Positions 1 through 6,586 of a stretch of DNA of 10,760 bases are shown here, one piece after another (the first letter of the stretch is position 1; each line of letters starts with the position of its first letter). Origin of the DNA: Bacillota bacterium (GTDB lineage Bacteria > Bacillota > Sulfobacillia > Symbiobacteriales > Symbiobacteriaceae). The DNA lies in the NCBI GenBank assembly GCA_028287415.1, contig JAQBPS010000015.1:1-10760 (forward strand). Reading direction: 5' to 3'. A model generated the notes under the pieces. That model ran no database searches, was not told the DNA's origin, and was given only the letters and a program-made list of their open reading frames with translations. The position numbers and the translations under genes were made by a program.

Positions 1-485
1 CTCATCTCCTGAAAGCCCTGGAACAGACCCCGGTACGCCGCCATGAGCGATGTGATGAACAGCGCCGGGGCAGTCGCCTTGAACCCCGGGATCGTATCCA
101 CCGCCTCTTTGGAAATGGCGGCGGCAATCCAGGGGGCCCCGAACCACATGGCCAGCGACGCTACCAGCCCCAGGGCAGCCATGGTGACAAGGGACAGGCG
201 GAAGACCCGCCGGGCGCCCCGGGTGTCGCCAAGGGCCATCCGCTCGGCCACGAGCCGGGAGATGCCCACGTTCAGCCCGACCGATGTGAACGACAGGATG
301 ATCTGATAGGCAGAGAGCGGTACCTGCGTCAGGCCGATGCCCGCCGCGCCGTTCCTGCCGTCAAACGGTGCAAAAATCCGGGCAATCGCCGGCTTGTACA
401 GTGCCCCCAGGAGCCGGGAGACCAGTGCCGCCAGTGAGAGCATCAATGCGCCACGAATAAAGCTTTCTTGCTTGCGGACTGACAT
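1..485 (-). CDS. SpoVB/YabM-like polysaccharide-export (MurJ/MATE-fold) membrane protein, N-terminal part
   Basis: Reading from the ATG at 485, 161 codons are present before the window ends, so the C-terminal two thirds are missing. The protein begins MSVRKQESFIRGALMLSLAA and shows the repeated hydrophobic helices and small-residue patterns of the polysaccharide biosynthesis / MOP flippase superfamily (SpoVB, YabM, MurJ). Typical features are the N-terminal 'FIRGA..LSLAAL.SRLLG..Y' segment, 'GLTQVPLSAYQIILSFTSVG.N.GISRLVAER' around residues 52-85, and 'YRGLFQGFQEM' at the end. Family members flip lipid-linked cell-wall or spore-cortex precursors across the cytoplasmic membrane. The position immediately downstream of spoVT is the same as yabM in B. 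subtilis, which supports the assignment. A GGAG lies 8 bases before the ATG. It follows the spoVT terminator, so it probably has its own promoter, but I found no convincing one in the 70 bases between. SpoVB itself, YabM and true MurJ cannot be told apart from this fragment. Confidence 0.85.
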   Translation of the reverse strand, partial: MSVRKQESFIRGALMLSLAALVSRLLGALYKPAIARIFAPFDGRNGAAGIGLTQVPLSAYQIILSFTSVGLNVGISRLVAERMALGDTRGARRVFRLSLVTMAALGLVASLAMWFGAPWIAAAISKEAVDTIPGFKATAPALFITSLMAAYRGLFQGFQEM

Positions 486-558
486 AAGTTTAGCTCCAAC
501 TCCGGCTGTCCATACTCCCACCCATGTGAGGTGCGCGTCGCATACCTCTCCATGGTAT

Positions 559-590
559 AAAAAAAAAGTAGCGGCAGCAAGTCCGCTACT
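559..590 (-). terminator. Intrinsic terminator after spoVT
   Basis: On the minus strand an 8-bp perfect stem, AGTAGCGG paired with CCGCTACT (583-590 with 567-574), has an 8-base loop and runs straight into nine T residues (559-567 on the plus strand are A). It lies about 70 bases after the spoVT stop codon and before the next gene. This is a textbook rho-independent terminator, and it separates spoVT from the SpoVB-like gene. Confidence 0.93.
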
Positions 591-659
591 GAATCAGTCG
601 AGAAACGGGATGCTTTCGCGAAGTCGCCTGAGCCTGGCATCGCCAAGTAGCCTGAGGGC

Positions 660-1220
660 TTATGTCTCCATTTGCTTGGCCAGGAAGCCTGCGGCAGTTT
701 CCGCCAGCTTGATTTCCGTCTCGGTCATCTGCGCCTCGGGTTCACGGGAGCAGATGATCACCGCTCCGATGGGGTCACCGCCGGTCACGATCGGTGCGAC
801 GACATAGGCAGAGAAACGGCTGTCGTCGTCGTCCTCACCGAGAATCGCCCCACGGGCCTTGTTGTCCCCGGGTTTATTGACCACGAGCGCTTTACGGTCT
901 TCCATAACCCGCTCCAGAATCGAGCCGACGGCCTTGTTCAGAAACTCTTTCTTCGGTGCGCCGGCAACAGCGATCACCGTGTCCCGATCAGCGATCAGTG
1001 CAGTGTGCCCGATGGCCTCGTAGAGAGAGTCGGCGTACTCTTTGGCAAAGTCCCCAAGTTCCCCGATAGGCGAGTACTTTTTGAGGATGACTTCCCCATC
1101 GCGGTCGACGAAGATCTCCAGAGGGTCGCCTTCCCGAATCCGCAGTGTGCGGCGAATCTCTTTAGGGATGACAACCCGGCCCAGGTCGTCAATGCGTCTG
1201 ACTATTCCTGTGGCCTTCAA
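660..1220 (-). CDS. spoVT: Stage V sporulation transcriptional regulator SpoVT
   Basis: 186 aa, close to the 178 aa of B. subtilis SpoVT. The N-terminal residues 1-50 form an AbrB-type swapped-hairpin DNA-binding domain: KATGIVRRIDDLGRVVIPKE then IRRTLRIREGDPLEIF, nearly identical in pattern to SpoVT/AbrB. Residues from about 55 to the end form the GAF-like regulatory domain typical of SpoVT, including 'AGAPKKEFLNKAVG' and 'SAYVVAPIVTGGDPIGAVII'. In the family SpoVT is a sigma-G-dependent regulator of forespore genes that tunes sigma-G output and spore coat and germination properties. I chose the TTG at 1220 because GGAGG lies 7 bases upstream and the family starts at 'MKATGIVRRIDDLGR'; the longer frame from 1298 would add 26 residues unlike the family and would swallow the predicted promoter. 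An acidic DDDD cluster at residues 130-133 is a local peculiarity. It follows mfd as in B. subtilis, but has its own promoter and terminator. Confidence 0.96.
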   Translation of the reverse strand: MKATGIVRRIDDLGRVVIPKEIRRTLRIREGDPLEIFVDRDGEVILKKYSPIGELGDFAKEYADSLYEAIGHTALIADRDTVIAVAGAPKKEFLNKAVGSILERVMEDRKALVVNKPGDNKARGAILGEDDDDSRFSAYVVAPIVTGGDPIGAVIICSREPEAQMTETEIKLAETAAGFLAKQMET

Positions 1221-1265
1221 GTACAACCCTCCTCTTCTAGGCAGCGAGTTCGGCTCGGTTGCTGA

Positions 1266-1297
1266 TAGTATACGGCAGGGCTTACAACTTCTATTCA
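1266..1297 (-). promoter_or_regulatory. Candidate sigma-G promoter of spoVT
   Basis: Minus strand: TGAATA (1292-1297), 19-base spacer, TATACTA (1266-1272). This resembles the sigma-G consensus of TGAATA-like -35 and CATACTA-like -10, with one mismatch in the -10 and a spacer one base longer than the usual 18. spoVT of B. subtilis is known to be sigma-G dependent. Start of transcription would be near 1258, giving a leader of about 38 bases with the GAGGAGG ribosome site. No TTGACA-like -35 is present at sigma-A spacing. Confidence 0.55.
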
Positions 1298-1323
1298 TTT
1301 TTGCCAGCGCCTAGTCGCCCGGC

Positions 1324-1339
1324 GCCGCCCGCAGGCGGC
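1324..1339 (-). other. GC-rich hairpin just after mfd
   Basis: A perfect 6-bp stem GCCGCC/GGCGGC with a 4-base loop begins 6 bases after the mfd stop codon. A second short stem (GCGCC/GGCGC) follows. There is no U-tract, so it is not a standard intrinsic terminator; it may stabilise the mfd 3' end or help Rho-dependent stopping. Confidence 0.4.
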
Positions 1340-1344
1340 CCGTA

Positions 1345-4300
1345 TCAACGGGCTGTAGACATGGAGACCTCCCGCAAACTGGTGATCAGCTCACGCAGCA
1401 CGCGCAGCAGTGACCGGGCGTCCAGGTCGTTCGCCTTCACCGTAAACTGGGTCACCTTGGGCCCCTTGGCCACGATTCGACCCTTGAACTCGGGCTTGCG
1501 GTTAAGGAACAGGTATCGCTCCGGCGGAATGCGGCCGGCCGCCGCCGGGATGAACTTGATCGTCACCTGGTCCTTGATCTGACTGATCGCTGTGATGCCC
1601 GCGTCGATGCATTGCACCTTCAGCTGGGTGATATCGAGCAGATTTTTCACGGGATCCGGCAGCGAGCCGAACCGGTCCACCAGCTCCTCGGCGACATCCT
1701 CAGCATCGGCGAGTGTACGGATTGCGATGATCCGCTTGTAGGCGTCAATCTTCTGGCGGGCATCGGCCACGTACTGATCCGAAATAAAGGCGTCCACCTG
1801 AAGTTCGATGTTCGGCTGAATCTCCCGGACGGCGGGCGCGGCGCCCTTCAGCTCCTGGACCGCCTCCTCCAGCAGCTGCGTGTACAGGTCGAAGCCGACG
1901 GTGACGATAAAGCCATGCTGCTCAGGCCCCAGGATATTGCCGGCGCCGCGGATCTCCAGGTCGCGCATGGCGATTTTGAAGCCGGCGCCCAACTCCGTGA
2001 AATCCTTGATCGCCCGGAGCCGCTTCTCAGCCACCTCATTGATCACCTTATCCCGCTTGTACAGGAAGTATGCATAGGCCAGCCGGTTTGACCGCCCCAC
2101 CCGCCCCCGCAACTGGTAGAGCTGCGACAGGCCAAGCCGGTCGGCATCATCGACGATAATCGTATTGACCTGCGGAATGTCCACACCATTTTCGATAATG
2201 GTTGTGGCGATCAGGACATCGTACTCGCCGTCAAGGAAGTCGAGCAGGACCTGCTCCAGTTTGTCCTCTTTCATCTGGCCATGGGCGACCGCCACCCGGG
2301 CCTCCGGCACCAGCCGCTGGATTGTCGCGGCGACCTTATCGATGGTCTGGACCCGGTTATGCACAAAGAAGGTCTGCCCGCCGCGGGCCAGCTCCCGCCC
2401 CACGGCGTCACGGATCAGTTCCTCGTCGTACTCCGCCACAAAGGTCTCCACGGGGTAGCGATCCTCCGGCGGGCTGGTGATCACGGACATCTCCCGCATT
2501 CCGACCATCGCCATGTGGAGGGTCCGGGGAATGGGCGTGGCGGAGAGGGTCAGCACATCCACATTCGCCCTCAGCTGCTTGATGCGCTCCTTGTGCTGCA
2601 CCCCGAACCGCTGCTCCTCGTCCACGACCAGCAGGCCGAGGTCTTTGAACTTCACGTCCTCACCCAGCAGCCGGTGCGTGCCGATCACCACCTCGATCGA
2701 GCCGTCGGCGAGCCCCTTCAGGATCTCAGCCTGCTCCTTCGGGGACTTGAAGCGGTTGAGCACCGCCACATTGATCGGGAAGCCCTCCATGCGGGTCTTG
2801 CAGGTGGCAAAGTGCTGCTGAGCCAGGATCGTCGTCGGTACGAGAATGGCTGCCTGCCTGCCGTCAGCTGCGGCCTTGAAGGCGGCCCGCAGGGCCACCT
2901 CGGTCTTGCCGTAGCCCACGTCGCCCAGCAACAGCCGGTCCATCGCACGAGCCTGCTCCATGTCGGCCTTGATCTCCCGGACCGCCTTCAGCTGGTCCGG
3001 CGTCTCCTCGTAGGGGAAGGCGTCCTCAAACTCCTGCTGCCAGACCGTGTCGGGCGGGGATGCGAAACCGGGCTGCGCCTCTCGGATTGCCGCCAGGCGA
3101 AGCAACTCCGCCGCCATCTCCCGGATTGACTCCTTGACCCGGCTCTTCACCTTGGCCCACTCGGAGCCACCGAGCCGGTTGAGCTTCGGCTCATGCCCTT
3201 CCGAGCCGACATACTTCTGAATCTGGTCAATCTGCTCGGTCGGGATCTTCAACCGGTCCGTGCCCTCGTACTTGATCACCAGATAGTCGCGGGTGGCGCC
3301 GAGGATCTCCTCGGACTGCACGCCCAAATATTTGCCGATGCCGTGGTTGGTATGGACGACGTAGTCGCCGATCTTCAGGTCCTGGTAGCTGACGACCCGG
3401 GCCACTTCCCGGCTGGACGGGCCTGCGGGACCGGCCTGCCCCGCCGGACCAGCGATAGCCTTACGCCGCCGCTTGACCCGACCGTAGATCTCGCCGTCGG
3501 TGACCACCACCACGCGCTGGCCGGGCCACTGGAAGCCGCCCTCCAGTGTGCCGACACCGACCCAGGTGGCGCCCTGCATGGGGGCGGGAATCGTCCCGCT
3601 GCCTGCGGCACTCTCAATGTCCGCGTCGCGCATCAACTCACGAAGCCGTTGCTGGCGCTCCTCCGTGCTCGTGAGGATCACAATGCGGTAGTTTTGCTTT
3701 CGCCAGCGCACCAGTTCTTCGTGGAACATGGGCCACTGGCCATGGAACTCCTGCATGTTTGTGGCCGAAATGCCCACTTCGTTCTGCGGGTGAATGCCCG
3801 GCACCGCCCGCCCGAGCGCGCTGAAGTAGACGGCCGTCTGCTGGCGGGCACGGTGAAGGAGTTCAGTAAAGTTCAGGTAGAGTCCCAGCTGGCCGGGCAG
3901 CAGGCCGCCCTTCTCCATCATCGTGACCTGGCGGTCAGCGTCCCGGGTCTCCATCTCCCCGCTGGCGTCACGAATACGCGAGGGCTCATCCACCAGCACC
4001 AGGGGGTGCTCCGGGAAATAATCCAGCAGCGTCTCCAGGTGATCGTAAAAGAAGTTGGCGTACTGCTCCAGGCCCTCGAAGTAAATCCCCTCGTCCAGCC
4101 TGGCGAGATGACTCTCCACCCGCTCCTGAAGTTTGGCCCCGGCATCGCCGGCATCAAAGAGGACCTTCGGAACCTGCTTGCGCTTGCCCTTTGCGGGCGC
4201 CGGGGCCTCGGTGTCGGGGTCAGCCTCAGCTGCGGCGGCCTGCTTCTCGCGGAGCCTGCGCAGCCGGCCGACCGTCTGGTCCAGGTCCCGCCGGATCTTC

Positions 4301-5028
4301 TCGGCAGCCCAGGTCAGGTCGCCCTGCGGGAGAATAAACTCTCGGGCCGGGCCAACGGCCACCTGCGCCACCTTGTCCAATGTCCGCTGACTTGCGGGGT
4401 CAAAGCGCCGGATCTCATCGATCACATCGCCCCAGAAGGCGATGCGCAGCGGGTAATCCGCTGAGAGCGGAAAAACGTCCACAATCTCGCCGCGGACGGC
4501 CACATGGCCCTTGCTCTCGACCATATCTACCCGCTCATAGCCTTGTCGCACCAGGCGAGCCAGCAGTTCGTCACGCCCGATCAGCTGGTCCGCCTTTAAC
4601 CCGAGCAGGGCCTCGCCAAAGACCGCGCGCGGTGTCAGCGACCGATAAAGTGCGGTGGCTGGTGCCACCACGACCAGGTTCTCGCCCCGAGCCAGCCGTT
4701 CCATCACGTACAGGCGCTGTCCCACCACCTCAGGGGAGTGGGCTACCACCTCAAACGGCATGTACTCCATGGGCGGGAACAGCACGACAGCCTCGTCGTT
4801 CAGCCAGGTGGCGAGATCCTCCCTGGTGCGCTCGGCCTGCTGGACCGTGCTGGTGATGATCAGGCAGGGCCGCTGCGTCTTTTCCCGCAGACCGGCCATG
4901 ACGAAGCTTTTGAGCGAGGCAGAAACGCCATAGACCATTTGCTCCGCAAAGCCGCGCTTGATCCCGTCAAGCAGCGATGTAAATTCCGGAGCGCTCTGGA
5001 GCAGCGTAATCAACCTGTCTGTAGTCAT
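1345..5028 (-). CDS. mfd: Transcription-repair coupling factor Mfd
   Basis: 1227 aa, slightly longer than the usual 1150-1180. Mfd is an ATP-driven DNA translocase that removes RNA polymerase stalled at lesions and recruits UvrA to the template strand. Domains in order: UvrB-like N-terminal region (about 1-340); RNA-polymerase-interacting CarD/Tudor-like domain (about 548-620, 'GDYVVHTNHGIGKYLGV'); RecG-like helicase core with Walker A GDVGYGKT (702-709), 'TTILAQQH', DEEQ (803-806), 'LSATPIPRTL', 'ATTIIENGVDIP' (941-952) and 'QLRGRVGRS' (972-980); and the C-terminal TRCF domain. Two low-complexity inserts explain the extra length: an Ala/Glu/Pro-rich charged stretch at 264-285 and a collagen-like GPAGQAGPAGP at 527-537. 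ATG at 5028 has AGGAGG 8 bases upstream. Position between fin and spoVT matches B. subtilis. A near-consensus promoter and a strong leader hairpin lie upstream, so it is probably transcribed independently of pth-fin. Confidence 0.98.
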   Translation of the reverse strand: MTTDRLITLLQSAPEFTSLLDGIKRGFAEQMVYGVSASLKSFVMAGLREKTQRPCLIITSTVQQAERTREDLATWLNDEAVVLFPPMEYMPFEVVAHSPEVVGQRLYVMERLARGENLVVVAPATALYRSLTPRAVFGEALLGLKADQLIGRDELLARLVRQGYERVDMVESKGHVAVRGEIVDVFPLSADYPLRIAFWGDVIDEIRRFDPASQRTLDKVAQVAVGPAREFILPQGDLTWAAEKIRRDLDQTVGRLRRLREKQAAAAEADPDTEAPAPAKGKRKQVPKVLFDAGDAGAKLQERVESHLARLDEGIYFEGLEQYANFFYDHLETLLDYFPEHPLVLVDEPSRIRDASGEMETRDADRQVTMMEKGGLLPGQLGLYLNFTELLHRARQQTAVYFSALGRAVPGIHPQNEVGISATNMQEFHGQWPMFHEELVRWRKQNYRIVILTSTEERQQRLRELMRDADIESAAGSGTIPAPMQGATWVGVGTLEGGFQWPGQRVVVVTDGEIYGRVKRRRKAIAGPAGQAGPAGPSSREVARVVSYQDLKIGDYVVHTNHGIGKYLGVQSEEILGATRDYLVIKYEGTDRLKIPTEQIDQIQKYVGSEGHEPKLNRLGGSEWAKVKSRVKESIREMAAELLRLAAIREAQPGFASPPDTVWQQEFEDAFPYEETPDQLKAVREIKADMEQARAMDRLLLGDVGYGKTEVALRAAFKAAADGRQAAILVPTTILAQQHFATCKTRMEGFPINVAVLNRFKSPKEQAEILKGLADGSIEVVIGTHRLLGEDVKFKDLGLLVVDEEQRFGVQHKERIKQLRANVDVLTLSATPIPRTLHMAMVGMREMSVITSPPEDRYPVETFVAEYDEELIRDAVGRELARGGQTFFVHNRVQTIDKVAATIQRLVPEARVAVAHGQMKEDKLEQVLLDFLDGEYDVLIATTIIENGVDIPQVNTIIVDDADRLGLSQLYQLRGRVGRSNRLAYAYFLYKRDKVINEVAEKRLRAIKDFTELGAGFKIAMRDLEIRGAGNILGPEQHGFIVTVGFDLYTQLLEEAVQELKGAAPAVREIQPNIELQVDAFISDQYVADARQKIDAYKRIIAIRTLADAEDVAEELVDRFGSLPDPVKNLLDITQLKVQCIDAGITAISQIKDQVTIKFIPAAAGRIPPERYLFLNRKPEFKGRIVAKGPKVTQFTVKANDLDARSLLRVLRELITSLREVSMSTAR

Positions 5029-5065
5029 ATGGCGATCCTCCTATCAGTCGCGCAAACGGCGCAAA

Positions 5066-5098
5066 GGGCTCTAGCCCCGAACCGGGGGGCTACAGCCC
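5066..5098 (-). repeat. Strong imperfect hairpin in the mfd leader
   Basis: Two 13-base arms (5066-5078 and 5086-5098) pair with a single mismatch around a 7-base loop: on the minus strand GGGCTGTAGCCCC and GGGGCTAGAGCCC. It sits between the predicted mfd transcription start (about 5139) and the mfd ribosome site at about 5037-5042. No T-run follows, so an intrinsic terminator is unlikely. It could be a leader RNA element affecting translation or stability, or a copy of a dispersed intergenic palindrome. Confidence 0.75.
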
Positions 5099-5145
5099 AT
5101 ATCCACCTGCGCTCCTGGTATCCACTGGTAATCCTGCATGGGCCC

Positions 5146-5175
5146 ATTATACCGATCATTCCGGACCAGGGTCAA
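5146..5175 (-). promoter_or_regulatory. Sigma-A-type promoter of mfd
   Basis: Minus strand TTGACC (5170-5175), 18-base spacer, perfect TATAAT (5146-5151). It starts 8 bases after the fin stop codon and reads toward mfd. The 10-base palindrome ATGGGCCCAT (5138-5147) overlaps the -10 edge and likely start site. Only one -35 base differs from consensus and spacing is within the normal range. Confidence 0.82.
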
Positions 5176-5183
5176 CACCATCA

Positions 5184-5399
5184 TCAGTGGCTGTGGCCGC
5201 TGGGGTTGGTCGGAGTCAAGACCGCTGCGCACGTGTCGCAGTAAGTATTCACGGTCACCGAGTCCCCCTGGAACGAAAGCACGCTTGCACGTTCAGCGGC
5301 TGTCAATGCTGACAGCCCCAGTCGGGGGTCGAAGCTGTCCGCTGCCCGAGTCGTCGCCAGTGGCATGCCGCATACCCTACATATGTAGTGCACGAGCAT
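5184..5399 (-). CDS. fin: Anti-sigma-F factor Fin (YabK family)
   Basis: 71 aa; B. subtilis Fin is about 76 aa. The sequence opens MLVHYICRVCG and has the two CxxC pairs of the family: Cys7/Cys10 near the N-terminus and Cys54/Cys57 ('YCDTC') near the C-terminus, presumably binding one zinc. The middle carries the family pattern 'SFDPRLGLSALTAAERASVLSF' (residues 22-43), comparable to the 'GF..LT.EERN.MISY' of Fin. Fin binds sigma-F (and its core-binding surface) in the forespore to help switch from sigma-F to sigma-G. The slot between pth and mfd is exactly that of fin in B. subtilis. ATG at 5399 is preceded by AGAGGTGA, which itself contains the stop codon of the upstream PrsW-like gene, so translation of the two is probably coupled. 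A longer frame from 5426 would add nine residues unlike the family. No separate sigma-F promoter was evident upstream. Confidence 0.88.
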   Translation of the reverse strand: MLVHYICRVCGMPLATTRAADSFDPRLGLSALTAAERASVLSFQGDSVTVNTYCDTCAAVLTPTNPSGHSH

Positions 5400-5403
5400 G
5401 GCA

Positions 5404-5850
5404 TCACCTCTTCTCAGCGCCAGCATATGCGCCGGCGCCGAGAGTCGGCAAAATCAGGGTCAACACCGCAAGGTTGTACAGGGAATGTGCGAGCCCGGCC
5501 ACAACGTAGGGCCCCCAGAGGCTGCCCTGGCGCGCCGCGATCAGTGCGGCCAGCCCGCCGACCAGGCCGTGGCCCACGAATGTCACCAGGCCGAGAAAGA
5601 AGCCGTCCTGACGGTTCCGCCACCAGTCGTAGCCGAACTCGGCCATGCCAAATAGCAGGTGGACAGGCAGCACGGGCGCCAGCGCTCCCGGTACCGCCAC
5701 GATCGCCACCAGCTTGCAGGCCTCTTCCCACCAGGGTACCACGGCGATCGCCGCACGTTGACCGAACCAGCGAAACAGGAGCCGATTCCCGACATAGGCG
5801 CCCAGGACTGCGCCCAGGACAGCCAGCACGACAAGCAAATCATACGTCAT
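5404..5850 (-). CDS. Minimal PrsW-family (putative intramembrane protease) membrane protein
   Basis: 148 aa with about five hydrophobic segments (roughly 4-27, 31-61, 84-105, 111-134 and a short central one). It carries the hallmark motifs of the PrsW family in order: EEACK (42-46; EExxK), FGMAEFG (67-73; FxxxE), GHGLVGG (93-99; H...G) and AHSLYN (121-126; HxxYN). In B. subtilis PrsW the paired Glu residues and conserved His are needed to make the first cut in the anti-sigma factor RsiW. This protein is shorter than PrsW (about 218 aa) and lacks extra helices, so it is a stripped-down relative; proteolytic activity is inferred from motifs only. It starts 50 bases after the pth stop; an in-frame TAG nine codons before the ATG at 5850 excludes a longer form. 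No good Shine-Dalgarno precedes this ATG. Its TGA overlaps the fin ribosome site. B. subtilis has no gene here. Confidence 0.78.
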   Translation of the reverse strand: MTYDLLVVLAVLGAVLGAYVGNRLLFRWFGQRAAIAVVPWWEEACKLVAIVAVPGALAPVLPVHLLFGMAEFGYDWWRNRQDGFFLGLVTFVGHGLVGGLAALIAARQGSLWGPYVVAGLAHSLYNLAVLTLILPTLGAGAYAGAEKR

Positions 5851-5900
5851 GCTCGGAAGTGTGTCTGGACCTGGCTATGCTTATGCACAGACCCGCAACC

Positions 5901-6464
5901 TCACCCGTTGAACTTGGTCATCGCCTTGAACGTCCCCTCGTTCAGGACGGCCTCTATCGCTTCCACTGCCCGCGGCAGCACCTGCGCAATCGTGGCGGCG
6001 TCGTCAACGCCGAAGGGGGCCAGCACCCAGTCAATGACCTGCCAGCCCGGGGCGGGGCGGCCAATGCCGATGCGCAGGCGCGGGAACTCCTGTGTCCCGA
6101 GTTCCTGGATGATCGACTTCATGCCGTTGTGCCCGCCGGCGCTCCCCTTCTCCCGCAGCCGCAGCTTGCCTGGCGCAATATCGAGGTCGTCATAGACCAC
6201 CAGGATATCGGCCGGGTCCACCTTATAGAAATGGGCGGCCGGGGCCAACGAGCGCCCGCTCAGGTTCATGAAAGTCATCGGCTCGAGAAGGATCACCTTC
6301 TCGCCTTCCCAGCGCATCTCACCGTACAGGCCCTGGTATCCGTTCCGGTCCATGCTGACCCCATGCTTGCGGGCAAAGGCGTTCAGGGCCATCCAGCCCA
6401 CGTTGTGGCGGGTATTCGCATATTTCGCCCCCGGGTTACCGAGGCCGACAATCAGCTTTGGCAT
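5901..6464 (-). CDS. pth: Peptidyl-tRNA hydrolase
   Basis: 187 aa, the normal length. It releases tRNA from prematurely dropped peptidyl-tRNAs in the cytoplasm. Signature residues are all present: GLGNPG with Asn10 (7-12), TRHNVG with the catalytic His20 (18-23), PMTFMNLSG with Asn67 (62-70), Asp93 in 'VVYDDLD', and SAGGHNGMKS with Asn113 (108-117). The C-terminal 'IGRPAPGWQVIDWVLAPF' segment is also typical. I chose the ATG at 6464, which has GGGGAG 6 bases upstream and gives the canonical MPKLIVGLGNPG start; an upstream ATG at 6509 lacks family similarity. In B. subtilis the orthologue is spoVC. It lies 122 bases after prs, behind a palindromic region, and is the first gene of the likely pth-prsW-like-fin unit. 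Confidence 0.97.
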   Translation of the reverse strand: MPKLIVGLGNPGAKYANTRHNVGWMALNAFARKHGVSMDRNGYQGLYGEMRWEGEKVILLEPMTFMNLSGRSLAPAAHFYKVDPADILVVYDDLDIAPGKLRLREKGSAGGHNGMKSIIQELGTQEFPRLRIGIGRPAPGWQVIDWVLAPFGVDDAATIAQVLPRAVEAIEAVLNEGTFKAMTKFNG

Positions 6465-6532
6465 CTTTGACTCCCCATCTGGCTGATGATTACTGCTTAA
6501 CTTTACCATACGAGACCCGGTCCGCCAAAGGC

Positions 6533-6565
6533 AAACAGGCCGGCCTGTTGACAGGTGGCCTGTTT
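6533..6565 (-). repeat. Overlapping palindromes between prs and pth
   Basis: A perfect 16-base palindrome AACAGGCCGGCCTGTT (6534-6549) overlaps a second arrangement in which AAACAGGCC (6533-6541) can pair with GGCCTGTTT (6557-6565) across a 15-base loop. The two foldings share the 6533-6541 arm and are mutually exclusive. There is only a weak T-rich stretch downstream, so efficient termination is doubtful; a partial terminator, operator or RNA-processing site are alternatives. No convincing promoter for pth was found after it. Confidence 0.6.
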
Positions 6566-6586
6566 ACGGGTATTGCCCAGTCCGGG

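Noticed and set aside
672..1265. Long plus-strand frame opposite spoVT
   Set aside because: It lies entirely antisense to the well-supported spoVT, its product resembles no family and no ribosome site is convincing; high GC creates such open shadow frames.
3193..4464. 423-codon plus-strand frame opposite mfd
   Set aside because: Antisense shadow of mfd, whose every helicase motif is intact; the plus-strand protein is His/Leu/Arg-rich without domain features.
5167..5467. 13-base direct repeat CAGGGTCAACACC at 5167-5179 and 5455-5467
   Set aside because: One copy includes the mfd -35 and the other is inside the PrsW-like coding region without a -10. One 13-base repeat in about 10 kb is roughly what chance allows.
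5388..6470. 360-codon plus-strand frame over the PrsW-like and pth genes
   Set aside because: It spans two clear minus-strand genes plus their gap and has an Arg/Pro-rich shadow composition.
6465..6530. TTGCCT-N18-TATGGT as a promoter for pth
   Set aside because: Both elements have at least two mismatches, which is not above background in this sequence.
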